Of a stretch of 64,000 nucleotides of DNA, positions 43,283 through 54,109 are shown piece after piece. This DNA is from Solenopsis invicta (lineage: Eukaryota > Arthropoda > Insecta > Hymenoptera > Formicidae), in NCBI RefSeq assembly GCF_016802725.1, contig NC_052666.1, positions 13,208,375-13,272,374 on the forward strand, written 5' to 3'. Under the pieces are notes generated by a model. It did no database searches, was not told the origin of the DNA, and saw only the letters and a program-made list of their open reading frames with translations. Numbering within the stretch: the first letter of the stretch is position 1; every line of letters begins with the position of its first letter. Both the position numbers and the translations under genes were made by a program.

Positions 43283-44473
43283 GGTGATTCAGGTCGCTCG
43301 GAAGATTTTGCACTTACGTATTCCTCATGAAAAATTGAGTCGAAAATGTTAATAGCAAAATGTTGAGGGGTCAATAGTTCTTAAACGGTGAGCGTTTAAA
43401 AGTATCCAACCACAAGGCGTGATGTTGGCGCCGTTAAGGGCGGCACAACCAAGCGGCCGGCCGGGCGCTTTGGCGGGTACCGGCACGGTGTCAAACTTCA
43501 AGTATTGTAAAAGTTCCATGAAATCTCTATTAACATCTTACGTTTAGTTTAATTGACAAGAAGTAATGTCAATTGCAAACTCGTTAAAACATCAATTATC
43601 TGAATAAGAAAATGTGTGTTTTTAAAATACATTTTTTGTGTAAACAAATAAATTGATAAATAAAATCAATATTAATTATGTTATCTGATGAAATAATATT
43701 AAAAGCTTTCCAAACATTTCCAAAACTTGTTTGTCAAAAGTTTTATCAAAAACAATATTGGAAAAAATTTACATTTGAAATAATACACTCGACAGCAAAA
43801 TTAAAGGCTCATCTATTCCGACTCCGAAAAATAGGCGTAATTCAAGAGAGTGTAACTTTGTTAAAAATGATCGTAAAAAATGTTAAAAAAAGCATTTTGA
43901 AGCTTGAAATCTCTAATTTTGAGATTGATAAGTCATTAAACGATTTACAGATTGTTTACGAAGTTACGCGGATTCAAATGGGGATAAATCAAATCTCTAA
44001 ATGTTTTACAAATTTTGCAAAGCACCACGACATGAAATAAAAATTGCACGCAAATGTGATTTACAGCATTCGAAAGCGTAAATCTGAATCTTTAATTTGC
44101 TTACTTGTTGAGCGTTGTACGATTGTTTTCCCTTAGTTATGCAACACTGAAGCAAAAATGGCCTTTTTTTGCATCAATAATTAAATAATTCAGTGAATAA
44201 AAATCGTACAACACTCAATAAGTGCGCAAATTAAAGGTAAAGATTCACGCTTTTGAATGTTGTAAACCGCATTTTTGCAAAATTCGTAAAAAAAAATACA
44301 ACAAATGTCAAAATCTTGTGCAAATTTTGCCAAGTTGCACAGCGTGAAATAAAAGTCGCAAACAAATGCAGTTTACAGCATTCGAAAGCGTGAATTTTTA
44401 CCTTTAATTTGCGTATTTGTTGACTGTTGTACAATTTTTTTTCACTAAGTTATTCAGCACTGAAGCAAAAGAA
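43280..44473 (+). repeat. DD41D-A left long inverted repeat
   Basis: About 1.19 kb, matching 49,875-51,064 in inverse. The inner 450 bases contain sub-repeats in alternating orientation built around AAATTAAAGGTAAA, GAAAGCGT and GTTGTACGATT words. Confidence 0.75.
43678..44040 (+). CDS. Hypothetical 120-residue protein in left inverted repeat
   Basis: Starts MLSDEIILKAFQTFPKLVCQ and ends FAKHHDMK. Helical, rich in Lys/Ile/Leu, with heptad-like spacing (SVTLLKMIVKNVKKSILKLE). No known family. The copy in the right arm (50,666-50,304) differs at only two residues (Val/Ala, Asn/Asp). Both lack stops; recent homogenisation of the arms alone could explain that, so coding function is unproven. Confidence 0.4.
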   Translation: MLSDEIILKAFQTFPKLVCQKFYQKQYWKKFTFEIIHSTAKLKAHLFRLRKIGVIQESVTLLKMIVKNVKKSILKLEISNFEIDKSLNDLQIVYEVTRIQMGINQISKCFTNFAKHHDMK

Positions 44474-44575
44474 TGCACTGTTGGTTCAGTGTTGAATAAT
44501 TCGGTGAACAAAAATTGTATAACGTTTAACAAATACCCAAATTAAAGGTAAAAATTCATGCTTTCGAATGTCATA

Positions 44576-45896
44576 CGAGGTGTGTTCAAAAAGTATCGCG
44601 AATTTTGTGTTTTTTCAAAAATTATTTATTTATTCATGAATATCTATTTTGTCCCCTTCAAAGTAATCCCCATGAGATATTATACACTTGTGCCAACGGT
44701 TTTTCCAATCTTCGAAGCACTTCAAAAAGTCATTTTTTTTTATCTTGTTCAGCTCCTCCTTCGATGCCGTCTTTATCTCGTCAAGCGTAGCGTAACGTCG
44801 TCCTTTCATGGGCCTCTTCAGTTTAGGGAACAAGAAAAAGTCACAGGGGGCCAGATCTGGGGAATACGGTGGCTGCGGCATCATTAGTGTGTTGTTTTTG
44901 GCCAAAAAGTCGCGCACAAGCAACGATGTGTGAGCAGGGGCGTTATCGTGGTGCAAAAGCCAATTTTTGTTCTTCTACAAATCCGGGCGTTTCTGGCGGA
45001 TTGCTTCGCGCAAATTGCGCATAACTTGCAGGTAATATTCCTTATTGACCGTTCTACCCTGTGGCAAGAACTCATGATGCACCACGCCCCTGCAATCGAA
45101 GAAAACTGTCAGCAAAACTTTCACATTCGACCGAACTTGGCGCGCTTTTTTCGGTCTTGGTTCGTGCGGCAGCTTCCATTGAGATGATTGAGATTTGGTT
45201 TCCACGTCATAACCATAAACCCACGATTCGTCACCAGTTATGACCCTCTGGAGCAAATTTGGGTCGTCGCGGACAGAGTCCAACATCTCATTAGCAATGT
45301 TCATGCGATGCTGTTTTTGGTCGCAATTGAGCAATTTTGGTACGAATTTCGCGGCGACCGTCTCATGCCCAAATCATTGATAAAAATCGAATGGCACGAG
45401 CCAATCGATATGTTTAGGTCCTCAGCAACTTCTCTAACGGTGATTCGACGATTGGCCAATACCATTTTCTCCACTTCATTAATTTTTTCGTCTGTTGTTG
45501 AAGTGCTCGGGCGTCCGGCACGCTCTTCGTCGTTCACATCTTCTCGGCCTTCTGAGAACATTTTGTACCACCGATAAACGTTGCTTCGGTCCAAGGTAGC
45601 TTCTCCGTATGCCACAGTCAACATTCGGAATGCATCCGCGCACTTAATTTCGTTTTTCACACAAAATTTGATACAGATTCTTTGATCCATTTTTTTGAAT
45701 AGGTAAAAATCGAAGACGATACAAAACACGTGCAAGCAAAGCAGCTGTCAACAATTAAGTGAACATTCAAAATGGCCGAGCTTGTCGGCATAAGTGAGAG
45801 ACATGAGTACCAACATAACGCCACAAAAAGATCGAAATTCGAATATACGTAACCCGCGAAAATTCAAAATTCGCGATACTTTTTGAACACACCTCG
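44576..45896. mobile_element. mariner element (DD34D)
   Basis: Ends CGAGGTGTGTTCAAAAAGTA and its inverse match over 32 bases. TA duplications lie at 44,574-44,575 and 45,897-45,898. Length 1,321 bp. It inserted next to the left arm of DD41D-A and carries one minus-strand transposase gene in three frames. Confidence 0.93.
44630..45690 (-). pseudogene. mariner transposase, frameshifted
   Basis: Starts MDQRICIKFCVKNEIKCADA at about 45,690. Helix-turn-helix region: NVYRWYKMFSEGREDV, ERAGRPSTSTTDEKI, ITVREVAEDLNIS. Catalytic domain: ITGDESWVYGYD (first Asp), HHDNAPAHTSLL (second Asp) and SPDLAPCDFFLFPKLK (third Asp), with 34 residues between the last two, i.e. DD34D. It ends SHGDYFEGDKIDIHE. The frames are 45,690-45,301, 45,334-44,975 and 44,956-44,630; shifts lie near 45,320 and 44,970. 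All catalytic residues survive. Confidence 0.9.
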
Positions 45897-45898
45897 TA

Positions 45899-46820
45899 AA
45901 CCACATTTGCATGTACTTTTTATTTTACGCCGTGGAGCTTTGCAAATTTTGTAAAAGGTTTAGAGATTTGACGCATCTCCATTTGAATATGCATAACAAA
46001 CACACACATACTTATATTTATATTTTTATCTTACTTTCTGTTGGCCTACTTGTTTTAAATTGGCAGTCTCCTACCGTAAGTCGTATAAGTAACATCTAAG
46101 AATCGATCCAAAGACGAATATTCACATTTGGCTTTATTAACACATTATTGTAAGTTTTTTAACTCATAGTTTCAAAAATTAACATAGTATAAAAAAAGTT
46201 TTGAAGTCTCATTCTTTTTGTTTCTGATTCTCATAGTTCTTCTACCATCTGTGACGGGAAATCATTTTATTGACCACTCAAAAATAAAGAAAAAATTTTA
46301 GACATATCGGAGTTCTATACATTCTCGCCTGAAAACGAAGAACAGTTGAATATAAAAAGAATCCATTGGACAAAATTATTTTAATCAAGACCACAGTCAC
46401 AGTATTTAATTTAATTTATTTTTCAATTTTACATTATTTTTAACGAAAGCACATGGAAACAATATATTAATTAATGAAATAAATAAACGAAATAGTCATT
46501 TACAAAGATGATATCGAAGAAACTAAATCGATAAAAATAATTGCGGGAACTAGCCACAATAATATTTTATATTTTTTTTCTTAAAAGCTAGTACATTTTA
46601 ATAAATTAACTGTAATAATATCTTGTATAACAATTTCTCGTGTTGATAACACGGTTATCGTCGCGAATCAAAAATTCTATATGAGCCTTTGATCCAAATT
46701 TTTTAGATGAACACGCAATTAAATGAAGTTAAATAAATAAACAAATAAATAAATAGAAAAAAAATAAATAATGAATAAATAATTAAAATAAATAATTAAA
46801 TGAATAATAATGTTTCAAGT
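45899..46820. other. DD41D-A interior; partial copy of arm sequence, otherwise AT-rich
   Basis: Bases 45,901-45,990 resemble, in inverse, part of the arm near 43,965-44,065 (GGAGCTTTGCAAATTTTGTA, AGAGATTTGA). The remainder is AT-rich without genes. Confidence 0.5.
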
Positions 46821-46830
46821 TTTATAATAA

Positions 46831-48272
46831 GTGTTCGAAATGGCCATCATCCATTTCAATACACAATTCAGCACGTCTAATAAAGCTCTGTTTTAATCGT
46901 TCATTTCAGGTGTGATATTCGCAAACGCTTCAATAATACGGTAATTTAGTTCCTTGACAGTATTTATAGGCACGCGATACACGTACTCTTTTATAGTTCC
47001 CCATAAAAAAAATCAAGGGGTGTCAAATCAGGTGACCTCGCTGGCCATGCTCGAGGACCTCCACGGCCAATCCACATATTAGGATATTTCCTATTTAAAG
47101 TTTCCCGCGTGCGCCTTGCATTATGTGAAGGTGCTCCGTCGTGTTGGAACCACATAGCACGTCGCTCCTCTAATGATATATCCTCAAGTAGTTCGGACAA
47201 ATGTTCAGAGAGAAAATTACTATAAATTTCGCCATTAACTCTTGCAGGAAGTTCGAATGGTCCAATCTGCACATACATGCTTTATGGTTATTCTTCTATT
47301 TTTGTAACATACTAGTCATTAATTATTCCACAATTATTCTTTAAAGTACTTAACGTTATAGACAATATGTAAAAATGTAAATGTGATTATAAAATGACAA
47401 CTTTTAAAAATTGGTAAAATGAAATAGTGATAAATAATTTTGGAAATAAAGTATAAATTCTAATCTTTAAAAGCAAATAAACGTGCATTGCTATATTATT
47501 TTAAATGCCACATTATTTTAGAATATTCGAAATCCATTTTATTGCATTCATTGCTTTATTTCTAACATAACAAAGTAAAAGGTAAAGTATTTATTATTAT
47601 AACATTTAATATTATAACATACATATTAAGAATACTTACCATATTAAGAATACTTACAGAATTTTTGTATATGCCAGCCCTCAAATTAATACTGAATTTG
47701 TGTTGATAGTTGCCAATGTTATACACATGCGGATTTTCATCTGCATAAAAATGAAAGTTATGTGTATTGAAAATGCCATCTCTCGTAAACATCGACTCGT
47801 CAGTAAACATGATATTTTCCACAAAATGAGGATCTTCTCTATGACATTGCAGAATCCACATACAAAAATTTATTCTTTTATTATAATCCAAAGGCATTAA
47901 ATTTTGTACACGTGAAAAGTGGTACGCATGCATCTCATTATTTTTTAAGATTCTCTGCGTTGTCGAAAATGACAAATTAAGCATTTTTGAAACATTCCGA
48001 ATGCTCCTCATTGGATCTTCTTCAATTGCCTGAAGCACAGCTTCTTCATTTGCTACATTTCTAGCACGACGCTCAGGGCCATTTATTGCCTGTAATGGTT
48101 TTAGTGATCCGATATTTCTTGCCCGATTTATTAATCGCAAAATTACATTTGTACTAGGATGTCTGCGATTCGGAAAACGTTCAGCGTATAACCTTGCAGT
48201 AGCTTCTGCGCTTCTTCCACACTCGCCGTACAATATTATCATCTCACAATATTCTTGAGCTGAATACTCCAT
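46831..48272 (-). pseudogene. DD41D-A transposase with one intron, degraded 3' part
   Basis: Exon 1 48,272-47,658 starts MEYSAQEYCEMIILYGECGR (DUF4817-like N-terminus), then a helix-turn-helix region (SIRNVSKMLNLSFSTTQRIL) and IMFTDESMFTRDG (first Asp). It ends at a TCTGTAAGTA donor. Exon 2 from 47,266 follows a TGTGCAG acceptor in the same phase: IGPFELPARVNGEIY, MWFQHDGAPSHN (second Asp) and RSPDLTPLDFF (third Asp, 41 residues on: DD41D). After DFF one-base shifts occur (near 46,990 and 46,880), beyond which IKEYVYRVPIN and DDGHFEHLL are readable. The intron is 391 bases and joins at the place matching HIVGPFF in DD41D-B. Confidence 0.8.
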
Positions 48273-49204
48273 TACAATTTTTTTGAAAATAAAATTGACT
48301 CTTTGAAGACAGAAAAACGTGGATATTTGATTTTCTTTTAATTTTTATTTTTTTAACATTTCTTTGTCATGACAATTTGTTATTATACATATGTACACAG
48401 AGAAACAAATGTGCATCATTCGATATGATTCGTTGAAATTTGCCGAAGAGTAGCAGTAGATTTTTATGGAAATGGCGCTCATTTTCTTCTCTCTGCTTCT
48501 TGTAGACGCTACTGCAAGATTATTCATCCAATGTTTTCCAATTTTCAGACATTCTAATGAAAATGTAATTCTGCAATTATTAATCGGATAAGAAGTATTG
48601 GATCACTAATCATAAGGAAGATAGACCCTAGTCTTGTACTAGAAAAGTGTTAACTGAAGAAGCTATACTAAAATTATTGGCAACTATTACTTTTAATAAA
48701 AATAAATGTACTTCATCATTTACTTTGTTATAATTAGTAATTGAAGCATTGGATGCAATAAAATAATTTCGAATTATTTAAAATAATGTAGCAGTGCACA
48801 TTTACTTGTTTTCAATGACTATAATTTATTTTCAGATCACTTATTTATTCATTATTTTCACTAGAGGTTATTTCCAAAAATATTTGAATATATCACTATT
48901 TTATTTTAAATTATAATTTTGTTGCGATGATTTAAAATGTATTGATATTTTGAGATTATTTAAACTTGATTTTTTAAACTCGGAAATTTAAATTATTTAT
49001 TATTGTGGTAGTCAATTTAACATTTGGTGAAATTGTTGTAGTTAGCGTTATGTTTATTTAGAAAATTAATTTACCTAATTTTAAAAAGTTGCCATTTTAT
49101 AGTCACGTTTACACTTTTACATGTCGTCTTTAATGTTAGATAATTTAAAAAATAATTATAGAATAATTAATGACTAGTATGTTAAAAAAATAGAAGAATA
49201 ACAA
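48273..49204. other. DD41D-A interior, AT-rich, no gene
   Basis: No supported gene or repeat; presumably 5' non-coding sequence of the transposase and decayed DNA. Confidence 0.4.
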
Positions 49205-49210
49205 TAAAGT

Positions 49211-49610
49211 ATGTATGTGCACATCGAACCATTCAAACTTCCTACAAAAATTGATGGCGATATTTATAGTGATCTTTTCTCTGAAGATTTGTCCGAATTA
49301 TTTGAAGATATATCATTGGATATATCATGGAAAAGCAACGTATTAAGTGATTTCCACATGACGAAGCAACACAATGCAAAACGCACACTGTAAATTTTAA
49401 ACCGAAAGATCTGTGGTTTGACTGTGGAAATTCTCGAGCGTAGTCAACGAAGTCACCAGATTTAATATCATGGTTTCTTATTACGGAAAACAATAAGAAT
49501 ATGTGCATCGCATGCCTGTAAATACTGCCAATGAGTGATCAAATTGATGAAGCGTTTACGACTATCACGATTGAAATGATACAACGATCGAGAGAGAACT
49601 TCGTTACATG
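49211..49610 (+). pseudogene. Second, inverted DD41D transposase fragment
   Basis: A plus-strand frame begins MYVHIEPFKLPTKIDGDIYS, corresponding to the minus-strand MYVQIGPFELPARVNGEIYS at 47,278. It continues SEDLSELFEDISL and then decays; HNAKRTL matches HNARRTR. The two copies face each other, so the inner part of the element is also partly palindromic. Confidence 0.65.
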
Positions 49611-49874
49611 AAAACGCATTTTACAGTTTAATGTTTCTGCATATTTTTAATATCGACTTTGAAAACATATCTTTTACGGAGCTGTACGGATAAAAATAAA
49701 GATGCGGCAAAATTTGTTACGAATTTTGCGAGTTTATTTAACTAAAAATATCACACAAATGCTATTCACAACGTTTGAAAGCGTGTATCTTTACCATTAA
49801 TTTGCGCACTTGTTGAGCGTTGTACGATTGTATTTGTATTCATCGAATTATTCAACATTGAAAAAACAAACCAT

Positions 49875-51064
49875 TTTTGCTTCAGTGCTGAATAACTTAG
49901 TGAAAAAAAATTTTACAACAGTCAACAAATACGCAAATTAAAGGTAAAAATTCACGCTTTCGAATGCTGTAAACTGCATTTGTTTGCGACTTTTATTTCA
50001 CGCTGTGCAACTTGGCAAAATTTGTACAAGATTTTGACATTTGTTGGATTTTTTTTACGAATTTTGCAAAAATGCGGTTTACAACATTCAAAAGCGTGAA
50101 TCTTTACCTTTAATTTGCGCACTTGTTGAGTGTTGTACGATTTTTATTCACTGAATTATTTAATTATTGATGCAAAAAAAGGCCATTTTTGCTTCAGTGT
50201 TGCATAACTCAGGGAAAACAATCGTACAACGCTCAACAAGTAAGCAAATTAAAGATTCAGATTTACGCTTTCGAATGCTGTAAATCACATTTGCGTGCAA
50301 TTTTTATTTCATGTCGTGGTGCTTTGCAAAATTTGTAAAACATTTAGAGATTTGATCTATCCCCATTTGAATCCGCGTAACTTCGTAAGCAATCTGTAAA
50401 TCGTTTAATGACTTATCAATCTCAAAATTAGAGATTTCAAGCTTCAAAATGCTTTTTTTAACATTTTTTACGATCATTTTTAACAAAGTTACACTCTCTT
50501 GAATTACGCCTATTTTTCGGAGTCGGAATAGATGAGCCTTTAATTTTGCTGTCGAGTGTATTATTTCAAATGTAAATTTTTTCCAATATTGTTTTTGATA
50601 AAACTTTTGACAAACAAGTTTTGGAAATGTTTGGAAAGCTTTTAATATTATTTCATCAGATAACATAATTAATATTGATTTTATTTATCAATTTATTTGT
50701 TTACACAAAAAATGTATTTTAAAAACACACATTTTCTTATTCAGATAATTGATGTTTTAACGAGTTTGCAATTGACATTACTTCTTGTCAATTAAACTAA
50801 ACGTAAGATGTTAATAGAGATTTCATGGAACTTTTACAATACTTGAAGTTTGACACCGTGCCGGTACCCGCCAAAGCGCCCGGCCGGCCGCTTGGTTGTG
50901 CCGCCCTTAACGGCGCCAACATCATGCCTTGTGGTTGGATACTTTTAAACGCTCACCGTTTAAGAACTATTGACCCCTCAACATTTTGCTATTAACATTT
51001 TCGACTCAATTTTTCATGAGGAATACGTAAGTGCAAAATCTTCCGAGCGACCTGAATCACCTTG
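49875..51064 (-). repeat. DD41D-A right long inverted repeat
   Basis: Inverse of 43,280-44,473. In the outer 230 bases only two differences were noticed (CAAGG for CAGGG at the tip; GCATGATG for GCGTGATG). Confidence 0.75.
50304..50666 (-). CDS. Hypothetical 120-residue protein in right inverted repeat
   Basis: Mirror copy of the ORF at 43,678-44,040 with two substitutions (IAYE, MGIDQ). See that entry for composition. Open over its full length on the minus strand. Confidence 0.4.
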   Translation of the reverse strand: MLSDEIILKAFQTFPKLVCQKFYQKQYWKKFTFEIIHSTAKLKAHLFRLRKIGVIQESVTLLKMIVKNVKKSILKLEISNFEIDKSLNDLQIAYEVTRIQMGIDQISKCFTNFAKHHDMK

Positions 51065-51084
51065 TATATATATATATGTATATA

Positions 51085-51490
51085 CCGGGTGTCCCAGACC
51101 ACCCGTCCCACCCGATTTTTTCGTAAACGCGACATTTTAAAGAAAAATGTTTCAGACAAAAGTTGTAGGGTTTTAAAAGATCTATTTACTGATTTTATCA
51201 GTTTGACCTTGGATGGCGTCGCCAAGGTCAGATCAAAATAAAATTAACTTTTTTAAATAGGACACCTCATTTTTGGTTCCAGAATCTAATAGCTGGTGTC
51301 AAGACCTTTCCAAAACACTATAAGAAAGTTTATTTTTGTTGAGTACTTTCCGAGTTGTGAGGCTTGAAAGTTACGGTGTACTGTAACCTTCAAGCGTCAT
51401 AACTCGGAAAGTCCTTAACCAAAATAAACTTATTTATAGTGTTTTGGAAAGCTGTCGAAATCGACTACAAGAAAATGCAATGAAAAATAT
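51085..51490 (+). repeat. DD41D-B left inverted repeat
   Basis: 406 bases, inverse of 53,704-54,109. Contains an internal imperfect palindrome around the paired ACTTTCCGAGTTGTGAGGCT and AAGCGTCATAACTCGGAAAG words (about 51,345-51,413). Confidence 0.9.
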
Positions 51491-51980
51491 AAGCAGAGGA
51501 CACCGACTTCGCCCATGGTATCACGTCGAATAATGCTTTCTCTCTCGACCCAGCGTCGAGCGAGGAGGATGCACTATCGTAAAGCCCCCCACCACTTTCC
51601 GCCCGCACCCCGATCGTCGCCGCGCAGCCTAGACACACGTACGAGCGCGGCTCCGCGTGTGTGCGGCAGCCGAGCGCTAGCGTCGAGAGACACCATTTCT
51701 GCCGGTGCGTGTACCTATAGTCCTACGCGTAGAGTTTTGAAGATACCTAATTACCGAGATCTCTAACATTCGGTACAGCTCTATGATGCCGTTTATTCTT
51801 GATTTATTAATATTAATCTTCATTTAATGTTGATTATTGTAGCAATAAAGTAATTTTCACGAAAAAGCACCCTTACATACCACTCCTAAAAGTCATTGCT
51901 TAGAATTCATAATATTACGCAACTCGTCACCAATTCACGTTTTCTAATAAGCAACCCGGTCGTAAGCGTAATTTGTAGTT
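51491..51980. other. DD41D-B interior upstream of transposase
   Basis: A GC-richer block (51,510-51,720) gives an 83-codon Arg/Ser-rich frame with no known motif, possibly captured or regulatory sequence. AT-rich leader follows up to the transposase ATG. Confidence 0.35.
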
Positions 51981-53036
51981 ATGCCTTACCCGAACGAAGA
52001 AGCTGCGTTAATGATGTCAGTTTTGGGTAGAGCTGGAAGTTTTCGAGCAGCTGAAATAATGTGGCGAAATGAATATCCCGATCATACACCACATTCGCGC
52101 AAAGTTTTCAGTTGCTTACAACGTCGAATAATTGTAAAAGGTATTGTTCAGCCGGATCATAATAAGGGAAGGCAAATTCATCGATCAGTTCGTTCAGTAA
52201 GAGCACCTGATGTAATTGCATCTGCCTTTGTAACCCCGAATGATTCTTTAAAGCGACGAGCAAGAGATAGTGGAATAAGTCGAAGCACGATCAGTCGAAT
52301 TTTTCGTGAAAATTCATTCCATCCATATCGAATGTCACTTCACCAGGCCATGACATTGAACGATCATAGACAAAGACTGATATTCTGTAATTGGATTACT
52401 CAACAATTACCTAATTTCCATAGAAGTATTTTATTTTCTGATGAGTGCACCTTTAAAAGTGACGGCGAAATAAACAAACATAATTTTCGTTATTGGGCAC
52501 AAGAGAATCCACATTGGTATCGAGAAATGGATCATCAACGTATCTGGAAAGTCAATGTTTGGTGCGGAATTGTTGATACGCATATCGTGGGACCATTTTT
52601 CTTTCAAGAGAATTTAAACCGTTTTTTATACGCCGATTTACTCGAAAACGAACTTCCACGTTTACTTGAAGATATTCCACTCCAATTACGTCTAAATATG
52701 TGGTTTCAACAGGATGGATGTCCCGCCCACACGTCTGTCATTGCTCGTCATCAACTGAACCGCATATTTCGCGGCCGATGGATAGGTAAACATGCTCCAC
52801 ATAATTGGCCACCACGATCACCGGACCTTACAATTTTAGATTATTATTTGTGGGGACGAATAAAAGACCTTGTATACCGCGAACGACCTACGACTGCAGA
52901 AGATATGAAAAATAGAATTCGACAAGTCATTCAGTCTCTAGATACTGACGAAATTCGTCGGGCGACGGATGATTTCCAAAGTAGGGTAACAGCCTGTATA
53001 AATGCACGTGGTGGACATTTTGAACATCGAGACTGA
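51981..53036 (+). CDS. DD41D transposase, intact, 351 residues
   Basis: Single open frame. N-terminus MPYPNEEAALMMSVLGRAGS with SRKVFSCLQRRI is a DUF4817-like first helix-turn-helix region; SLKRRARDSGISRSTISRIF is the second. The catalytic domain has SDECTFKSDG (first Asp), NVWCGIV, WFQQDGCPAHTS (second Asp) and WPPRSPDLTILDYYLWG (third Asp), with 41 residues between the second and third: DD41D. The end is NARGGHFEHRD. It binds the 406-bp arms and cuts and pastes at TA. No stops or shifts and near-identical arms suggest a young copy. The intron seen in DD41D-A is absent here. Confidence 0.9.
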   Translation: MPYPNEEAALMMSVLGRAGSFRAAEIMWRNEYPDHTPHSRKVFSCLQRRIIVKGIVQPDHNKGRQIHRSVRSVRAPDVIASAFVTPNDSLKRRARDSGISRSTISRIFRENSFHPYRMSLHQAMTLNDHRQRLIFCNWITQQLPNFHRSILFSDECTFKSDGEINKHNFRYWAQENPHWYREMDHQRIWKVNVWCGIVDTHIVGPFFFQENLNRFLYADLLENELPRLLEDIPLQLRLNMWFQQDGCPAHTSVIARHQLNRIFRGRWIGKHAPHNWPPRSPDLTILDYYLWGRIKDLVYRERPTTAEDMKNRIRQVIQSLDTDEIRRATDDFQSRVTACINARGGHFEHRD

Positions 53037-53052
53037 ACAACATGCGTATGCA

Positions 53053-53439
53053 CAAAGGTGACGGCAAGGGGAACCACCTTATGAAAGCACCCCGACAAAG
53101 GTGACGGCGAGGGGAACCACCTTAAAAAAGCACCCCGACAAAGGTGACGGCAAGGGGAACCACCTTATGAAAGCACCCCGACAAAGGTGACGGCAAGGGG
53201 AACCACCTTATGAAAGCACCCCGACAAAGGTGACGGCGAGGGGAACCACCTTAAAAAAGCATCCCGACAAAGGTGACGGCAAGGGGAACCACGTTATGAA
53301 AGCACCCCGACAAAGGTGACGGCAAGGGGAACCACCTTATGAAAGCACCCCGACAAAGGTGACGGCGAGGGGAACCACCTTATGAAAGCACCCCGACAAA
53401 GGTGACGGCGAGGGGAACCACCTTAAAAAAGCACCCCGA
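53053..53439. repeat. 43-bp tandem repeat, 9 copies
   Basis: Unit begins CAAAGGTGACGGCAAGGGGA and ends GCACCCCGA. Two main variants alternate: GCAAGG with TTATGAAAG, and GCGAGG with TTAAAAAAG. Their order is roughly A B A A B A A, mixed, B. It starts 17 bases after the transposase stop. Confidence 0.93.
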
Positions 53440-53703
53440 TAAGGTGTAAGTACGATCTTGTTACCTACACGTGGTACACCTTAGGTAACGCTAATACCTA
53501 CAGGCGGCACCGATTATTTCGTTTTTACATTTTAAAAATGTTACTTTGACTTATACCTTTATGCCCAAGATCGATCTCAAGGTCGAATTCAAGATCATCA
53601 TCAGGTTGATCCCTCGAAATCATGCAAATTTTGTCTGAGCCATTTTTTTGTACAAGCACATCCCTACGTTTTAAAAGGGTGGGACGGGTGGTCTGAAACA
53701 GGT
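53440..53703. other. DD41D-B interior with an extra terminus-like copy
   Basis: Non-coding. GGGTGGGACGGGTGGTCTG at 53,680-53,698 repeats the right-tip sequence of the element just inside the right arm. Confidence 0.6.
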
Positions 53704-54109
53704 ATATTTTTCATTGCATTTTCTTGTAGTCGATTTCGAGAGCTTTCCAAAACACTATAAATAAGTTTATTTTGGTTAAGGACTTTCCGAGTTATGACGC
53801 TTGAAGGTAACAGTACACCGTAACTTTCAAGCCTCACAACTCGGAAAGTACTCAACAAAAATAAACTTTCTTATAGTGTTTTGGAAAGGTCTTGACACCA
53901 GCTATTAGATTCTGGAACCAAAAATGAGGTGTCCTATTTAAAAAAGTTAATGTTATTTTGATCTGACCTTGGCGACGCCATCCAAGGTCAAACTGATAAA
54001 ATCAGTAAATAGATCTTTTAAAACCGTACAACTTTTGTCTGAAACGTTTTTCTTTAAAATGTCGCGTTTACGAAAAAATCGGGTGGGACGGGTGGTCTGG
54101 GACACCCGG
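53704..54109 (-). repeat. DD41D-B right inverted repeat
   Basis: Inverse of 51,085-51,490; ends GGACACCCGG before TA. Confidence 0.9.

Larger units (their letters stand above)
43280..51064. mobile_element. DD41D-A: 7.8-kb Tc1/mariner-type element with about 1.2-kb inverted repeats
   Basis: Ends CAGGGTGATTCAGGTCGCTC (left) and, reversed, CAAGGTGATTCAGGTCGCTC (right), with TA on both sides (43,278-43,279; 51,065-51,066). The inverted arms, about 43,280-44,473 and 49,875-51,064, are almost identical where compared. Inside are a DD41D transposase remnant (48,272 to about 46,831, minus), a fragment of a second transposase copy (49,211 on, plus) and a mariner (44,576-45,896). Each arm carries one 120-codon ORF. 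Confidence 0.75.
51085..54109. mobile_element. DD41D-B: Tc1/mariner-type element with 406-bp inverted repeats
   Basis: Ends CCGGGTGTCCCAGACCACCC and its inverse, each flanked by TA (51,083-51,084; 54,110-54,111). Arms 51,085-51,490 and 53,704-54,109 are nearly identical by eye. Length 3,025 bp. It carries an intact transposase (51,981-53,036) and a 43-bp tandem array. It sits 20 bases of TA repeat away from DD41D-A; the tips of both families share a C-x-x-GGTG start. Confidence 0.9.

Noticed and set aside
51515..51766. Arg/Ser-rich 83-codon ORF upstream of the DD41D-B transposase
   Set aside because: No motif, high GC and no splice support; treated as non-coding interior.
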